A stretch of 64,000 bases of DNA, taken from NCBI GenBank assembly GCA_015060395.1, contig SUYP01000002.1, positions 87,074 through 151,073 of the forward strand. Direction: 5' to 3'. The translations under genes and the position numbers were made by a program. Source of the stretch: Bacteroidales bacterium. Lineage in GTDB: Bacteria; Bacteroidota; Bacteroidia; Bacteroidales; UBA932. The notes under the pieces were generated by a model. That model ran no database searches, was not told the origin of the DNA, and was given only the letters and a program-made list of their open reading frames with translations. Shown in pieces: positions 1 through 7,629 of this stretch. Within the stretch, counting starts at the first letter, position 1. The number at the start of each line of letters is the position of its first letter.

Positions 1-225
1 GGAAATATGGCCTGCATAATGAATGCAGCCAATGAAGCGGCCGTAGCGGCATTCCTCAGAGAGGAGATCGGCTTCTATGAGATCACCGACATAGTCGGTC
101 AGTGTATGAATGGTGCGGATTTTGCAGCCGACCCTGATCTTGAAACCATTTTCGAAACAAACGAGACCATCCTTGCCAGAGCTTCCGAACTGATCGGAAA
201 AATCTCGGGCAGGAAATCATTCTAA
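1..225 (+). CDS. dxr: 1-deoxy-D-xylulose 5-phosphate reductoisomerase, C-terminal end (partial)
   Basis: This is the last 74 codons of a gene whose start lies left of the window; the frame is open from base 1, so the ATG at base 7 is internal. The sequence MNAANEAAVAAFL matches the conserved C-terminal helical region of DXR, the enzyme that converts 1-deoxy-D-xylulose 5-phosphate to 2-C-methyl-D-erythritol 4-phosphate in the MEP isoprenoid pathway. The NADPH and metal-binding domains are outside the window. rseP follows after 12 bases on the same strand, an arrangement common in Bacteroidales, so the two are probably co-transcribed. Confidence 0.9.
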   Translation, partial: GNMACIMNAANEAAVAAFLREEIGFYEITDIVGQCMNGADFAADPDLETIFETNETILARASELIGKISGRKSF

Positions 226-237
226 ACCAGCCTGTAA

Positions 238-1575
238 ATGATCGTAATCATAAAGACACTTCAAGTAATACTTGCTCTTGCCATACTCATACTCGTCCAC
301 GAATTCGGGCACTTCATCTTTGCAAAGGCATTCGGCATAAGGGTTGACAAATTCTTCCTGTTCTTCGATGCCGGAAACACAAAGCTCTTGAGCACAAAGA
401 CCGGCTGGTTCGCCCGGCTGTTCCCGAAAGCCGCAGGATGGGAGACAGAATACGGCATCGGATGGCTTCCTCTCGGAGGCTACTGCAAGATTGCCGGTAT
501 GATCGACGAATCTATGGACACAGAACATCTCAAGACCGAGCCTCAGCCTTGGGAATACCGTGCAAAGCCGGCCTGGCAGCGTCTCTTCGTCATCGCCGGA
601 GGCGTGATGTTCAACTTCATATTCGCCATTCTGATGTATTCAGTCATCCTTGACATCTGGGGAGAGAGCTACCTCCCTAACAAGGGCAACAAGATATATG
701 TCAACGAACTGGCATACGAGATGGGCTTCCGCAACGGAGACGAGATCCTGAGCTTCGATGACTATATACCGGAGGATTTCGGTATGCTTCAGGCAGACCT
801 CGCAAGGCAGACCGCCAGCAAGGCAAAGGTGCTGAGGGACGGAGACACAGTCAATATATATATAGACTACAGTATGATAGGTCAGGTGCTCAACACTCCG
901 GGAATGTTCGACCTGGCTCTGCCGTTCAAGGTCCAGTCTGTCTCCGAAACATCACCTAACGCCGGTCTTGACGTCAGGAAGGGTGATATGGTCATAACAG
1001 TTGCCGGAGAAGAGGTGAATTATGTCCAGGAAGCCTGGCCGATCCTCGAAAAACATCCGGGAGAAGAGATTGCTGTGGCATTTCTCCGCGACGCGGATAC
1101 GGTAACATTGGATATGGCCGTTGACACGACCGGACGCCTCGGAGTCCTGCTGATGCAGCCGGACATACTCTCAAGGGAATATACATTCCTCTCGTCGATC
1201 CCGGCAGGCTTCAGAAAGACTTTCAGCACGATAGGAGGATATATCCAGGACCTGAAGCTCGTGGCTACGCCAAGCACAGAAGCCTACAAATCTGTCGGCA
1301 GTTTCATAGCCATAGGCCAGATATTCCCGGCCAGCTGGGACTGGTACAGCTTCCTGAGCATCCTGGCTCTCCTGTCCATTATGCTCGGCGTGATGAACCT
1401 TCTGCCGATCCCGGCTCTGGACGGAGGCCATATAGTGTTCACCATATATGAAATGATAACAGGCCGTAAGCCTAGCGACAATTTCCTGTATGCGATGCAG
1501 ATCATAGGAATGATATTGGTATTCGGACTTATGATTCTCGCCTTCGGGAACGACATAGCACGATTATTCAGATAA
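238..1575 (+). CDS. rseP: Site-2 type intramembrane zinc metalloprotease RseP
   Basis: The 445-residue membrane protein has the S2P active-site motif HEFGH at residues 21-25 in the first membrane segment and the partner motif LDGGH near residues 394-398 in a late membrane segment; together these supply the zinc ligands and catalytic glutamate. Two PDZ-like regions lie between (about residues 150-300). In Proteobacteria RseP cleaves anti-sigma factors and signal-peptide remnants in the inner membrane; the substrate here is unknown. Compared with E. coli RseP there is an extra loop of about 50 residues after the HEFGH helix (residues 30-80), as in other Bacteroidetes homologues. It lies between dxr and a DUF4837 lipoprotein gene, 12 bases from each, so an operon is likely. 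Confidence 0.95.
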   Translation: MIVIIKTLQVILALAILILVHEFGHFIFAKAFGIRVDKFFLFFDAGNTKLLSTKTGWFARLFPKAAGWETEYGIGWLPLGGYCKIAGMIDESMDTEHLKTEPQPWEYRAKPAWQRLFVIAGGVMFNFIFAILMYSVILDIWGESYLPNKGNKIYVNELAYEMGFRNGDEILSFDDYIPEDFGMLQADLARQTASKAKVLRDGDTVNIYIDYSMIGQVLNTPGMFDLALPFKVQSVSETSPNAGLDVRKGDMVITVAGEEVNYVQEAWPILEKHPGEEIAVAFLRDADTVTLDMAVDTTGRLGVLLMQPDILSREYTFLSSIPAGFRKTFSTIGGYIQDLKLVATPSTEAYKSVGSFIAIGQIFPASWDWYSFLSILALLSIMLGVMNLLPIPALDGGHIVFTIYEMITGRKPSDNFLYAMQIIGMILVFGLMILAFGNDIARLFR

Positions 1576-1587
1576 AAAACACAAAAT

Positions 1588-2613
1588 ATGAAAAGATTCC
1601 TTACATATCTGGTGGTGGCTGTGACAGCAGTCCTTACCATAGCTTCCTGCAGCGAAGATAAGCGCAAGAAAGCCCTCCTCCCGAACATCAGCGGAAAGGC
1701 CGGCGAAGTAATCGTCGTGATTGACAAGGGTCTGTGGGAAGGTGCAGTGGGCACAGTGCTCCGCGACACACTCACAGCAGACTGTCCTTTCCTTCCGCAG
1801 CGCGAGCCTCTCTACAACCTCGTCGATGTGGCTCCAAGCGGATTCAACAATATGTTCCAGATACACAGGAACATCATTCTCGTGAACATTGACAGCAAGG
1901 TGACCGAGCCGGGAATAGTCATCAGGAAAGATGTATGGGCGGCTCCTCAGTGCGTCATCAACATCAACGCCAACGATGCCGAGACTGCCGTGACACTCAT
2001 CAAGGAGAACAGCCAGAAGCTGATAACCACTCTCGAGCAGGCTGAGCGCGACCGCGTGATCGCCAATGCGAAGAGATACGAGGAAAGGGCACTCGCCCCT
2101 GCGACAGCAGAAGTCATCGGAGGGTCCCCACACTACCCGTCAGGCTACCAGCTCAAGATGAAGACATCAGACTTCGTATGGATAACATACGCGCCACAGG
2201 GCACCCAGCAGAGCATTCTGGCCTTCAAATACCCTGTAGTGGAAGGTGAGGATATGATGAGCAGGACTTCCCTCATAGACAACATCAAGGCTATGCTTCA
2301 GAAGAATGTACCCGGTATGTTCGAGAATACATATATGACCATCGCCCCTGTCATAGATCCGTCAGTGAAGTACCTCAATTACAAAGGACACGCATTCGCT
2401 GAGATCAGAGGCCTTTGGGATGTTCACAACGATTATATGGGAGGTCCTTTTGTAGCACACGCATTCTACAGCCAGGACGGAAAGGATATGATCGTTCTCC
2501 TTGCTTTCGTTTATGCTCCGAAATACGATAAGAGACAGTATCTCAGACAGGTAGAATCAGTTCTCTATTCTTTCGAGTGGTCAAAAACTGAAAATGATGC
2601 AATAAAAGAATAA
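1588..2613 (+). CDS. DUF4837 family lipoprotein
   Basis: The 341-residue product starts with a lipoprotein signal peptide (cysteine about residue 20, in a TIASC lipobox) and matches the DUF4837 family known from Bacteroidetes. No catalytic motif is visible and the function is unknown. It follows rseP by 12 bases, an association seen in other Bacteroidales, so a link to envelope protein quality control is possible but only inferred from position. The mature protein should be anchored in the periplasmic face of a membrane. The family call rests on recall of the N-terminal KAGEVIVV and RNIILVNID patterns. Confidence 0.75.
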   Translation: MKRFLTYLVVAVTAVLTIASCSEDKRKKALLPNISGKAGEVIVVIDKGLWEGAVGTVLRDTLTADCPFLPQREPLYNLVDVAPSGFNNMFQIHRNIILVNIDSKVTEPGIVIRKDVWAAPQCVININANDAETAVTLIKENSQKLITTLEQAERDRVIANAKRYEERALAPATAEVIGGSPHYPSGYQLKMKTSDFVWITYAPQGTQQSILAFKYPVVEGEDMMSRTSLIDNIKAMLQKNVPGMFENTYMTIAPVIDPSVKYLNYKGHAFAEIRGLWDVHNDYMGGPFVAHAFYSQDGKDMIVLLAFVYAPKYDKRQYLRQVESVLYSFEWSKTENDAIKE

Positions 2614-2619
2614 AATTAT

Positions 2620-2650
2620 TTTGTATTTTACAAATTAATTCATACCTTTG
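2620..2650 (+). promoter_or_regulatory. Bacteroidetes-type promoter for tRNA-Glu and possibly rpsT
   Basis: TTTG at 2620-2623 and TACCTTTG at 2643-2650 are separated by 19 bases. This matches the Bacteroidetes housekeeping promoter (-33 TTTG, -7 TAnnTTTG). Transcription would start about 20-25 bases before the tRNA. Confidence 0.75.
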
Positions 2651-2679
2651 CACTCCCATTTGTAAAAAATGGTCAGTTT

Positions 2680-2751
2680 GGTCGGTTCGTCTATCGGTTA
2701 GGACTCAAGATTTTCATTCTTGCAAGAGGGGTTCGATTCCCCTACCGACTA
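2680..2751 (+). tRNA. tRNA-Glu (anticodon UUC)
   Basis: The 72-base sequence folds into a full cloverleaf: acceptor GGTCGGT with ACCGACT (one G-U pair), D arm GTTC/GGAC, anticodon stem CAAGA/TCTTG with loop TTTTCAT giving anticodon TTC, a 4-base variable loop, and T arm AGGGG/CCCCT around TTCGATT. The discriminator is A at 2751. CCA is not encoded, so it must be added by nucleotidyltransferase. A strong promoter lies just upstream and rpsT follows 25 bases downstream. Confidence 0.95.
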
Positions 2752-2775
2752 CAAGAAATATAAAAAATAAAAATA

Positions 2776-3030
2776 ATGGCAAATCACGCATCAGCAGACA
2801 AGCGCTATCGCCAGAGCGAAAGGCGCAGATTGCATAATAAGTATTATGCAAAGACTACAAGAAACGCAATCCGTGCGATTCGTAACACAACCGACAAGGC
2901 AGCAGCCGAGGCTAACGCTCCAAAGGTCTATGCAATGATCGACAAGCTCGCAAAGATCGGTGTTATCCACAAGAACAAAGCTGCAAACCTCAAGAGCGGT
3001 ATCGCAGTTTATATCAATAAACTTTCATAA
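2776..3030 (+). CDS. rpsT: 30S ribosomal protein S20
   Basis: The 84-residue basic protein ([10 protein letters not shown]..., ending in [13 protein letters not shown]) matches bacterial S20 over its full length. S20 is a primary binder of 16S rRNA in the body of the small subunit. The gene lies 24 bases after tRNA-Glu with no separate -7 element seen in the gap, so the tRNA promoter probably also drives rpsT. Confidence 0.95.
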   Translation: MANHASADKRYRQSERRRLHNKYYAKTTRNAIRAIRNTTDKAAAEANAPKVYAMIDKLAKIGVIHKNKAANLKSGIAVYINKLS

Positions 3031-3136
3031 AGAAAGGTTCCCTTTTAAGGGTTTTTCTTATAGCTGGAGAGCGGTGGTCAATGACTGCCGCTTTTTCATT
3101 TCCAGCAGGGCAGATATCACATTACGCCGACAAAGC

Positions 3137-3170
3137 AAGCGGTCGGTTCCTTCACAGGGACCGGCCGCTT
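3137..3170. terminator. GC-rich hairpin between convergent rpsT and PorV-like gene
   Basis: A 14-bp stem (arms AAGCGGTCGGTTCC and GGGACCGGCCGCTT, two G-U pairs, loop TTCACA) sits in the convergent gap and could stop transcription from either side. The T-run is weak on both strands. Nearly the same hairpin occurs after groL at 12983-13016. Confidence 0.55.
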
Positions 3171-3215
3171 TCAATATTTATGTAAATAACCAGAAGGTTC
3201 AGGTAGTATTCCAGA

Positions 3216-4106
3216 TCAGAACCTGACCCCTATTGTGGCACACAGGGTGCCTGATACAGGGCCGGAAGCTATCAGATAAGCCGCCGACAACGAAATCATA
3301 GATATGTCGAAACCCAAGCCCGCCGACATATATGAAGGTGCAGCTTTGACATCGGTAGAATAATGGTATCCGGCCCTCAGTGAGAACATATCGAACATTC
3401 TGAAGTCCGCTCCGGCATCCACTACTACAGCCTTGTTCGGTGACTGCGCAAGGTAACCGGCTCCAAGACCTATCTGAAGACCGAATTTCTCTCCAAATGC
3501 AAAGTCATTCTGGACACCTGCCTTGATAAGCATAGGGAGAGGAGCACTTGATGAGGAGTAGTTCAGCTTGGTTCCGAGGTTTGCGGCAAGAAGTCCCACT
3601 TTGAGACTCTTCACGGCATACACCACATTGACATCAGCACAGAAGGCTGACGCCTTGGCTTCCGGAGCAAGGCCGGAACCCACATATTTAGCCAATACAG
3701 ACACTGCAAGACCATCAATGATGGAATATGCCGCGCCAAGCCCTATCGACTGTTCCAGAGGCTTATATGAGCCCGTCACGACACCTGAAGCATCACTCAT
3801 CGGATAAGAACCGTATGTATTGAACCTTGCCTGTGCAAGTATTGCGACCTTATTGAAACGATAACTGACATCAGCATCGATAATGTTGCTTCCGACTCCC
3901 TTCGGGCTCCAGCTGAAATACGACACCGATGCGTCCACTACTGTCGTATCTATAGCCCTTGCGGCATCACCTACAGCCTTGATACCGCCTGTAGCCATAT
4001 CACGTGCATCATCAGGAAGATTAAGGAAAGAGGCCGTCTGAGCGTTCATCGACAAGAAAGGGATTGCCGACATCACACATAATATCAAAAATCTTTTTCT
4101 CATCAT
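3216..4106 (-). CDS. PorV/PorQ-family outer membrane beta-barrel protein
   Basis: The 296-residue protein has a signal peptide ending near NAQ (residue 23) and then the conserved start TASFLNLPDDARDMATGG, typical of the PorV/PorQ family, followed by alternating beta strands and a terminal aromatic residue (VRF). Family members PorV and PorQ shuttle type IX secretion cargo at the outer membrane. This protein is shorter than typical PorV (near 390), so it may be a dedicated accessory. Its ATG overlaps the stop of the upstream protease gene by 4 bases (ATGA), indicating translational coupling; the protease carries a T9SS sorting domain, so the barrel may serve that cargo. A second in-frame ATG directly follows the first. 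Confidence 0.75.
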   Translation of the reverse strand: MMRKRFLILCVMSAIPFLSMNAQTASFLNLPDDARDMATGGIKAVGDAARAIDTTVVDASVSYFSWSPKGVGSNIIDADVSYRFNKVAILAQARFNTYGSYPMSDASGVVTGSYKPLEQSIGLGAAYSIIDGLAVSVLAKYVGSGLAPEAKASAFCADVNVVYAVKSLKVGLLAANLGTKLNYSSSSAPLPMLIKAGVQNDFAFGEKFGLQIGLGAGYLAQSPNKAVVVDAGADFRMFDMFSLRAGYHYSTDVKAAPSYMSAGLGFDISMISLSAAYLIASGPVSGTLCATIGVRF

Positions 4107-6661
4107 AGCTTGACAACATTTTGAGAGAATGACTTGCCGGACTTGGAAGTCACCTTTACATTATACACTCCAGAAGTAATACCGGTAAGATCCACAACCG
4201 CTGGGTTAAATGGGTCAGGGTTCACCTTCCCGTCAAACACAACAGTTCCGGAAGCTCCTGAAATCACGACATCCACCTCATCAGCCTGGGCACCTCTGAC
4301 ATAAAGTCTGCCGTCTGTGATCGGATTAGGATAGAGGTCGTATGCATTCGAACCGTCCCTCACCACTACGTTGAAAACAGCAGAAGCAGTCTTGCCGAGG
4401 GCATCGGACGCTGTGACAGTTATCTGGGCCATACCATATCCTATGGAAGTCAGAGTGAGGACATCTTTGGCGACCGAGCCTTTTGCTACGGACTCGGCAG
4501 AAGATTGGATCGAATACTTCAAGGTCTCGCCATCCTCATCTGTGAAATGATCAGACAGGGTAACCGTCTTGGTCTTGGTTTTAGAATTGAAAAGAACGTT
4601 TTCAATCGGCTGCGATGCTGCAGGAGCATTGTTTTCTTCCACTGTGAAAGTAATCTCACACTCCGCCTCGACGCCATATACATCGGAAGCGACAATACGG
4701 GACTTATATGTTCCTGCAGGAATTTTCTGAGCGTCAATATCTATGCGATAGATTCCATCCTCGATATAGAATGTCTCGAATGCGGTCGCCTCTTCATAGC
4801 GGACCTCGCCAAGTTCATTCTCCGGATCGCTGATATTGAACTGAAGTCTCGGCTGCATAAACTGCTTGAAAGTGTGCTCTGTGCCGTCAAGTGCCTGAAT
4901 GACAGGAGGCAGGTTATCGAGGGTACGGAGGGTTATATTCTCCGTAAGAGCAGAAGCATTGCCAAAGACATCATAACCTACTGCTGAGCAATAGTATGTT
5001 GAATTGAGGGCCAGTTTATCAAGCATTACCGAAAGAGTATCTCCGACAGCCACCTTGGAAACGGTGATCGGAATCCTCTGGAGAGAAGTGGTGATTTCGG
5101 TAAACGGTTCTGAACTGTAGAGAAGCTCGGCAGATCTGCATTCAACGCCCTCATTGTCTGCCGGCATAATGAATTTGATATTGAAAGATGAGCCTGAAGT
5201 CAATTCAGCCTTCGCGAATTCCGGTGCCGGTGGGAGGACTTCGCCATAATGAGCGACTGCAGCCGAAGCATCTACCAATCCTGCACCCATAAGTTCCGGC
5301 TGCAACGCAATGTCTCTGGCCGTCTTAAGAAGACGCTCTATGAGCTGGTCGCGGGTAAATCCAGGGCCTCCGAATTCAGAAAGAATAAGGGCAGCCACAC
5401 CGCTGACGTGAGGACAGGCCATAGAAGTTCCCTGATATCCGTCGTATGAATTGCCCGGTACCGTACTGAGAACCAGATGCATTTTGCTCGATTCTCCACC
5501 TGGAGCCGCTATATCGACCCATTTGCCGTGATTGGTATAAGATGCAGCCTTGAAATCACCGGCTATGGAAGAGACGGCTATACAGCCCTCGTATGAAGCT
5601 GGGTATCCGTACGGTTTTGACTCATTACCGGCAGCAAAGACGACGATACCACCCTTCATCGGACTGTCCGGGAGCTGATTACCATTCTCATCGCATCCGG
5701 CGAACTCATTGAAATAGTCAATAGCATCCTTAACATACCTAGGGGTATCTCCAATATCAGATCCGTCTTCGGTCAGATAGCCCCAACTGTTCTGGGCTAT
5801 GACAGCTCCATTGTTTGCAGCCCATACAAAGGCATCCGCCTCATTACCGCCGTTATCCCCTGCCATTGTCTGACAGGACATAATGCGGACACCCTTTATT
5901 CCTTTGGACGCGTCACCTCCTGCAATACCGCTTATACCGATCGCATTATTATTGACCGCTGCAATGGTTCCGGCGACGTGCGTTCCGTGATCCTCAGGAA
6001 TGATGTTATAATTGCCCATAACGAAATTATATCCGTTAATAGGGTTGCCGTCCGGATCCGTTCCCTGCCAGATATTGTCTTTAAGGTCTTCGTGGTTTAC
6101 ATCGACACCGTGGTCAAGCACAGCAACGACGACATTTTCAGATCCTACCACTCCGCGTTCCCAGGCCGGCCTGACATTTATATCACAGCCCGCCACAAGA
6201 CCTGTAAGTGGGTTTCCGGCATTTGTATAATGCCACTGCTTCCTCAGATCCGGGTCATTGAAGAAATGTGAGGATTCAGAAGAGCGTACGACAGGAACAT
6301 ATTCCACCATCTCGATTCCCGGAATGCCCATCAGGGACTCGCCTGCCTTAGTCAAAGGAGTAGAAGAATCAAATTCGACATCATACCACAGATGAAGCCC
6401 GGACCTGCGCATCCTTTCTTCAAATCGGCCTCCGTGAGAGAAAGTTCTTTTAAGAACTCCGACCTCTGCCAGACCGGCCGGCTCCTCACCTGCCTCAAGT
6501 CTCTGAGAAAGTTCTTCTGTAACCTTGATGCAGGCCTTTCCCGGTATGTAGAAATGCTGGTCCACAGGATCAGGAGCTGCAACGTCATAGACTTCGCTAC
6601 GCTGGCAGGATACCACAAGAGCGATAGCCAGCAAAAGTAGGGTATGATACGGTCGTTTCAT
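4103..6661 (-). CDS. Subtilisin-family (S8) protease lipoprotein with type IX secretion C-terminal domain
   Basis: The 852-residue protein has a lipoprotein signal (Cys19 in LVVSC), an N-terminal propeptide-like region to about residue 150, and an S8 catalytic domain with Asp183 (VAVLDHG), His225 (DHGTHVAG), oxyanion-hole Asn345 (FAAGNES) and Ser413 (GTSMACPHVSG). Asp is followed by His where Thr or Ser is usual. Two fibronectin- or cadherin-like beta regions follow (about 480-760), then a type A T9SS sorting domain from about 774 (DLYPNPITDGRLYV...SGVYNVKV). It likely acts as a cell-surface or released protease. Having both a lipobox and a T9SS domain is uncommon. It precedes a PorV-like gene with a 4-base overlap and follows the SusCD genes across a hairpin. 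Confidence 0.88.
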   Translation of the reverse strand: MKRPYHTLLLLAIALVVSCQRSEVYDVAAPDPVDQHFYIPGKACIKVTEELSQRLEAGEEPAGLAEVGVLKRTFSHGGRFEERMRRSGLHLWYDVEFDSSTPLTKAGESLMGIPGIEMVEYVPVVRSSESSHFFNDPDLRKQWHYTNAGNPLTGLVAGCDINVRPAWERGVVGSENVVVAVLDHGVDVNHEDLKDNIWQGTDPDGNPINGYNFVMGNYNIIPEDHGTHVAGTIAAVNNNAIGISGIAGGDASKGIKGVRIMSCQTMAGDNGGNEADAFVWAANNGAVIAQNSWGYLTEDGSDIGDTPRYVKDAIDYFNEFAGCDENGNQLPDSPMKGGIVVFAAGNESKPYGYPASYEGCIAVSSIAGDFKAASYTNHGKWVDIAAPGGESSKMHLVLSTVPGNSYDGYQGTSMACPHVSGVAALILSEFGGPGFTRDQLIERLLKTARDIALQPELMGAGLVDASAAVAHYGEVLPPAPEFAKAELTSGSSFNIKFIMPADNEGVECRSAELLYSSEPFTEITTSLQRIPITVSKVAVGDTLSVMLDKLALNSTYYCSAVGYDVFGNASALTENITLRTLDNLPPVIQALDGTEHTFKQFMQPRLQFNISDPENELGEVRYEEATAFETFYIEDGIYRIDIDAQKIPAGTYKSRIVASDVYGVEAECEITFTVEENNAPAASQPIENVLFNSKTKTKTVTLSDHFTDEDGETLKYSIQSSAESVAKGSVAKDVLTLTSIGYGMAQITVTASDALGKTASAVFNVVVRDGSNAYDLYPNPITDGRLYVRGAQADEVDVVISGASGTVVFDGKVNPDPFNPAVVDLTGITSGVYNVKVTSKSGKSFSQNVVKL

Positions 6662-6670
6662 AGAATAAGA

Positions 6671-6707
6671 GAAAAAATAAGGGCGTATGTCTTAAATACG
6701 CCCTTAT
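6671..6707 (-). terminator. Intrinsic terminator after the SusCD-lipoprotein genes
   Basis: On the minus strand an 11-bp perfect stem (ATAAGGGCGTA with its complement, loop of 9) is followed by a run of T (TTTTTTC). It lies between the third lipoprotein gene and the subtilisin gene, only 15 bases before the protease start codon, so it could act as a partial stop that lowers protease expression relative to SusCD. Confidence 0.8.
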
Positions 6708-6719
6708 CATATCAAGTTA

Positions 6720-7613
6720 TTAGAGTTCCAACAATTCTGCAAGATCAGGGCCGCCTGGGAATGAGATGTAAGCCTGAGATGTTACACCCCACCAGCTGAA
6801 TGCTCCGTTGTTGTAATTGAGAATAGGATACCATACGAACTGTGCCACATTCTCCATTACCATCTTGTTCTGTGCAACGCTTGCCTCATCCTTTCTAGCA
6901 GACGGATGGAGGAGATGGACAGTCATACCCTGCATCCTGAAACCAAGATTGATCATAGAAGCGTATGAAATAGAACCGTCCTCGTTGATTACGAACTCGA
7001 TGTAAGGGATCTCGTTCACGAACTCCATTCCGATTCTCTCAACGGTTGCCTTGTCGTAAGGATTAAGGAGTCTGTAAGTCTCGGTTCCATCCGGTGCCTT
7101 GATAAGCTGCTTCTCAGTAATAAAGAGACCATCGGCATCCTTATACCACCAGGTATCACAGTACTGTGCTATTCCAAGGTTCTGCCAAGCCTTCTTGCAG
7201 GTGAGCGGGAGAGCCGTTGCAGTATATTCTGAAAATTCACCGGAAGTAAGGCTTACAATGATGCTGTATTCGATGTCAGGAATGAGAGCATCGTATGAAT
7301 AAGATAGTGCCGCAGTTGCAGTAGCCTCACCAGCTGCGAAAGACACTGTTGAATTCTTGAGAGTGAACAGTCCTGATGTATCGGTAAGAGCGACTGTCAC
7401 ATCAAGAGCACCTGATGTATTGGTTCTTACAAACGGAACAAGAATGTCAGCTCCGTCAATATCAAGATTTCTAGGTGCTGTTTCGTCAGCCCTTACGTAT
7501 GTCTTGGACGCATCTTCCTGCGGTGCAGGAACGTATGCTTCTTCTGTACAAGCCGCGAAAGCTATGCTCAGAAAAGCGCCAAGAACGACCTTTGATAATA
7601 TATTTGTCTTCAT
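6720..7613 (-). CDS. Surface lipoprotein encoded after SusCD
   Basis: The 297-residue protein has a lipoprotein signal peptide (Cys22 in AFAAC) and no motif I recognise. An N-terminal beta-sandwich-like region (about 50-135, with repeated 'sv..aaGea.a.v.ls' style strands) resembles the DUF4843 or Calx-beta-like modules found in lipoproteins downstream of SusD. The C-terminal half (about 140-297) is rich in aromatic residues, fitting a ligand-binding face. It lies 17 bases after susD-like on the same strand and is followed by a strong terminator. By position it is probably the third, surface-exposed binding lipoprotein of the uptake system; the substrate is not known. Confidence 0.65.
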   Translation of the reverse strand: MKTNILSKVVLGAFLSIAFAACTEEAYVPAPQEDASKTYVRADETAPRNLDIDGADILVPFVRTNTSGALDVTVALTDTSGLFTLKNSTVSFAAGEATATAALSYSYDALIPDIEYSIIVSLTSGEFSEYTATALPLTCKKAWQNLGIAQYCDTWWYKDADGLFITEKQLIKAPDGTETYRLLNPYDKATVERIGMEFVNEIPYIEFVINEDGSISYASMINLGFRMQGMTVHLLHPSARKDEASVAQNKMVMENVAQFVWYPILNYNNGAFSWWGVTSQAYISFPGGPDLAELLEL

Positions 7614-7629
7614 TTCTTTACCGTCTTAA

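Noticed and set aside
2960-3226. 88-codon plus-strand ORF overlapping the rpsT end
   Set aside because: Begins inside rpsT out of frame and runs through the intergenic hairpin; no family.
4505-4987. 160-codon plus-strand ORF inside the subtilisin gene
   Set aside because: Antisense shadow; no domain or promoter.
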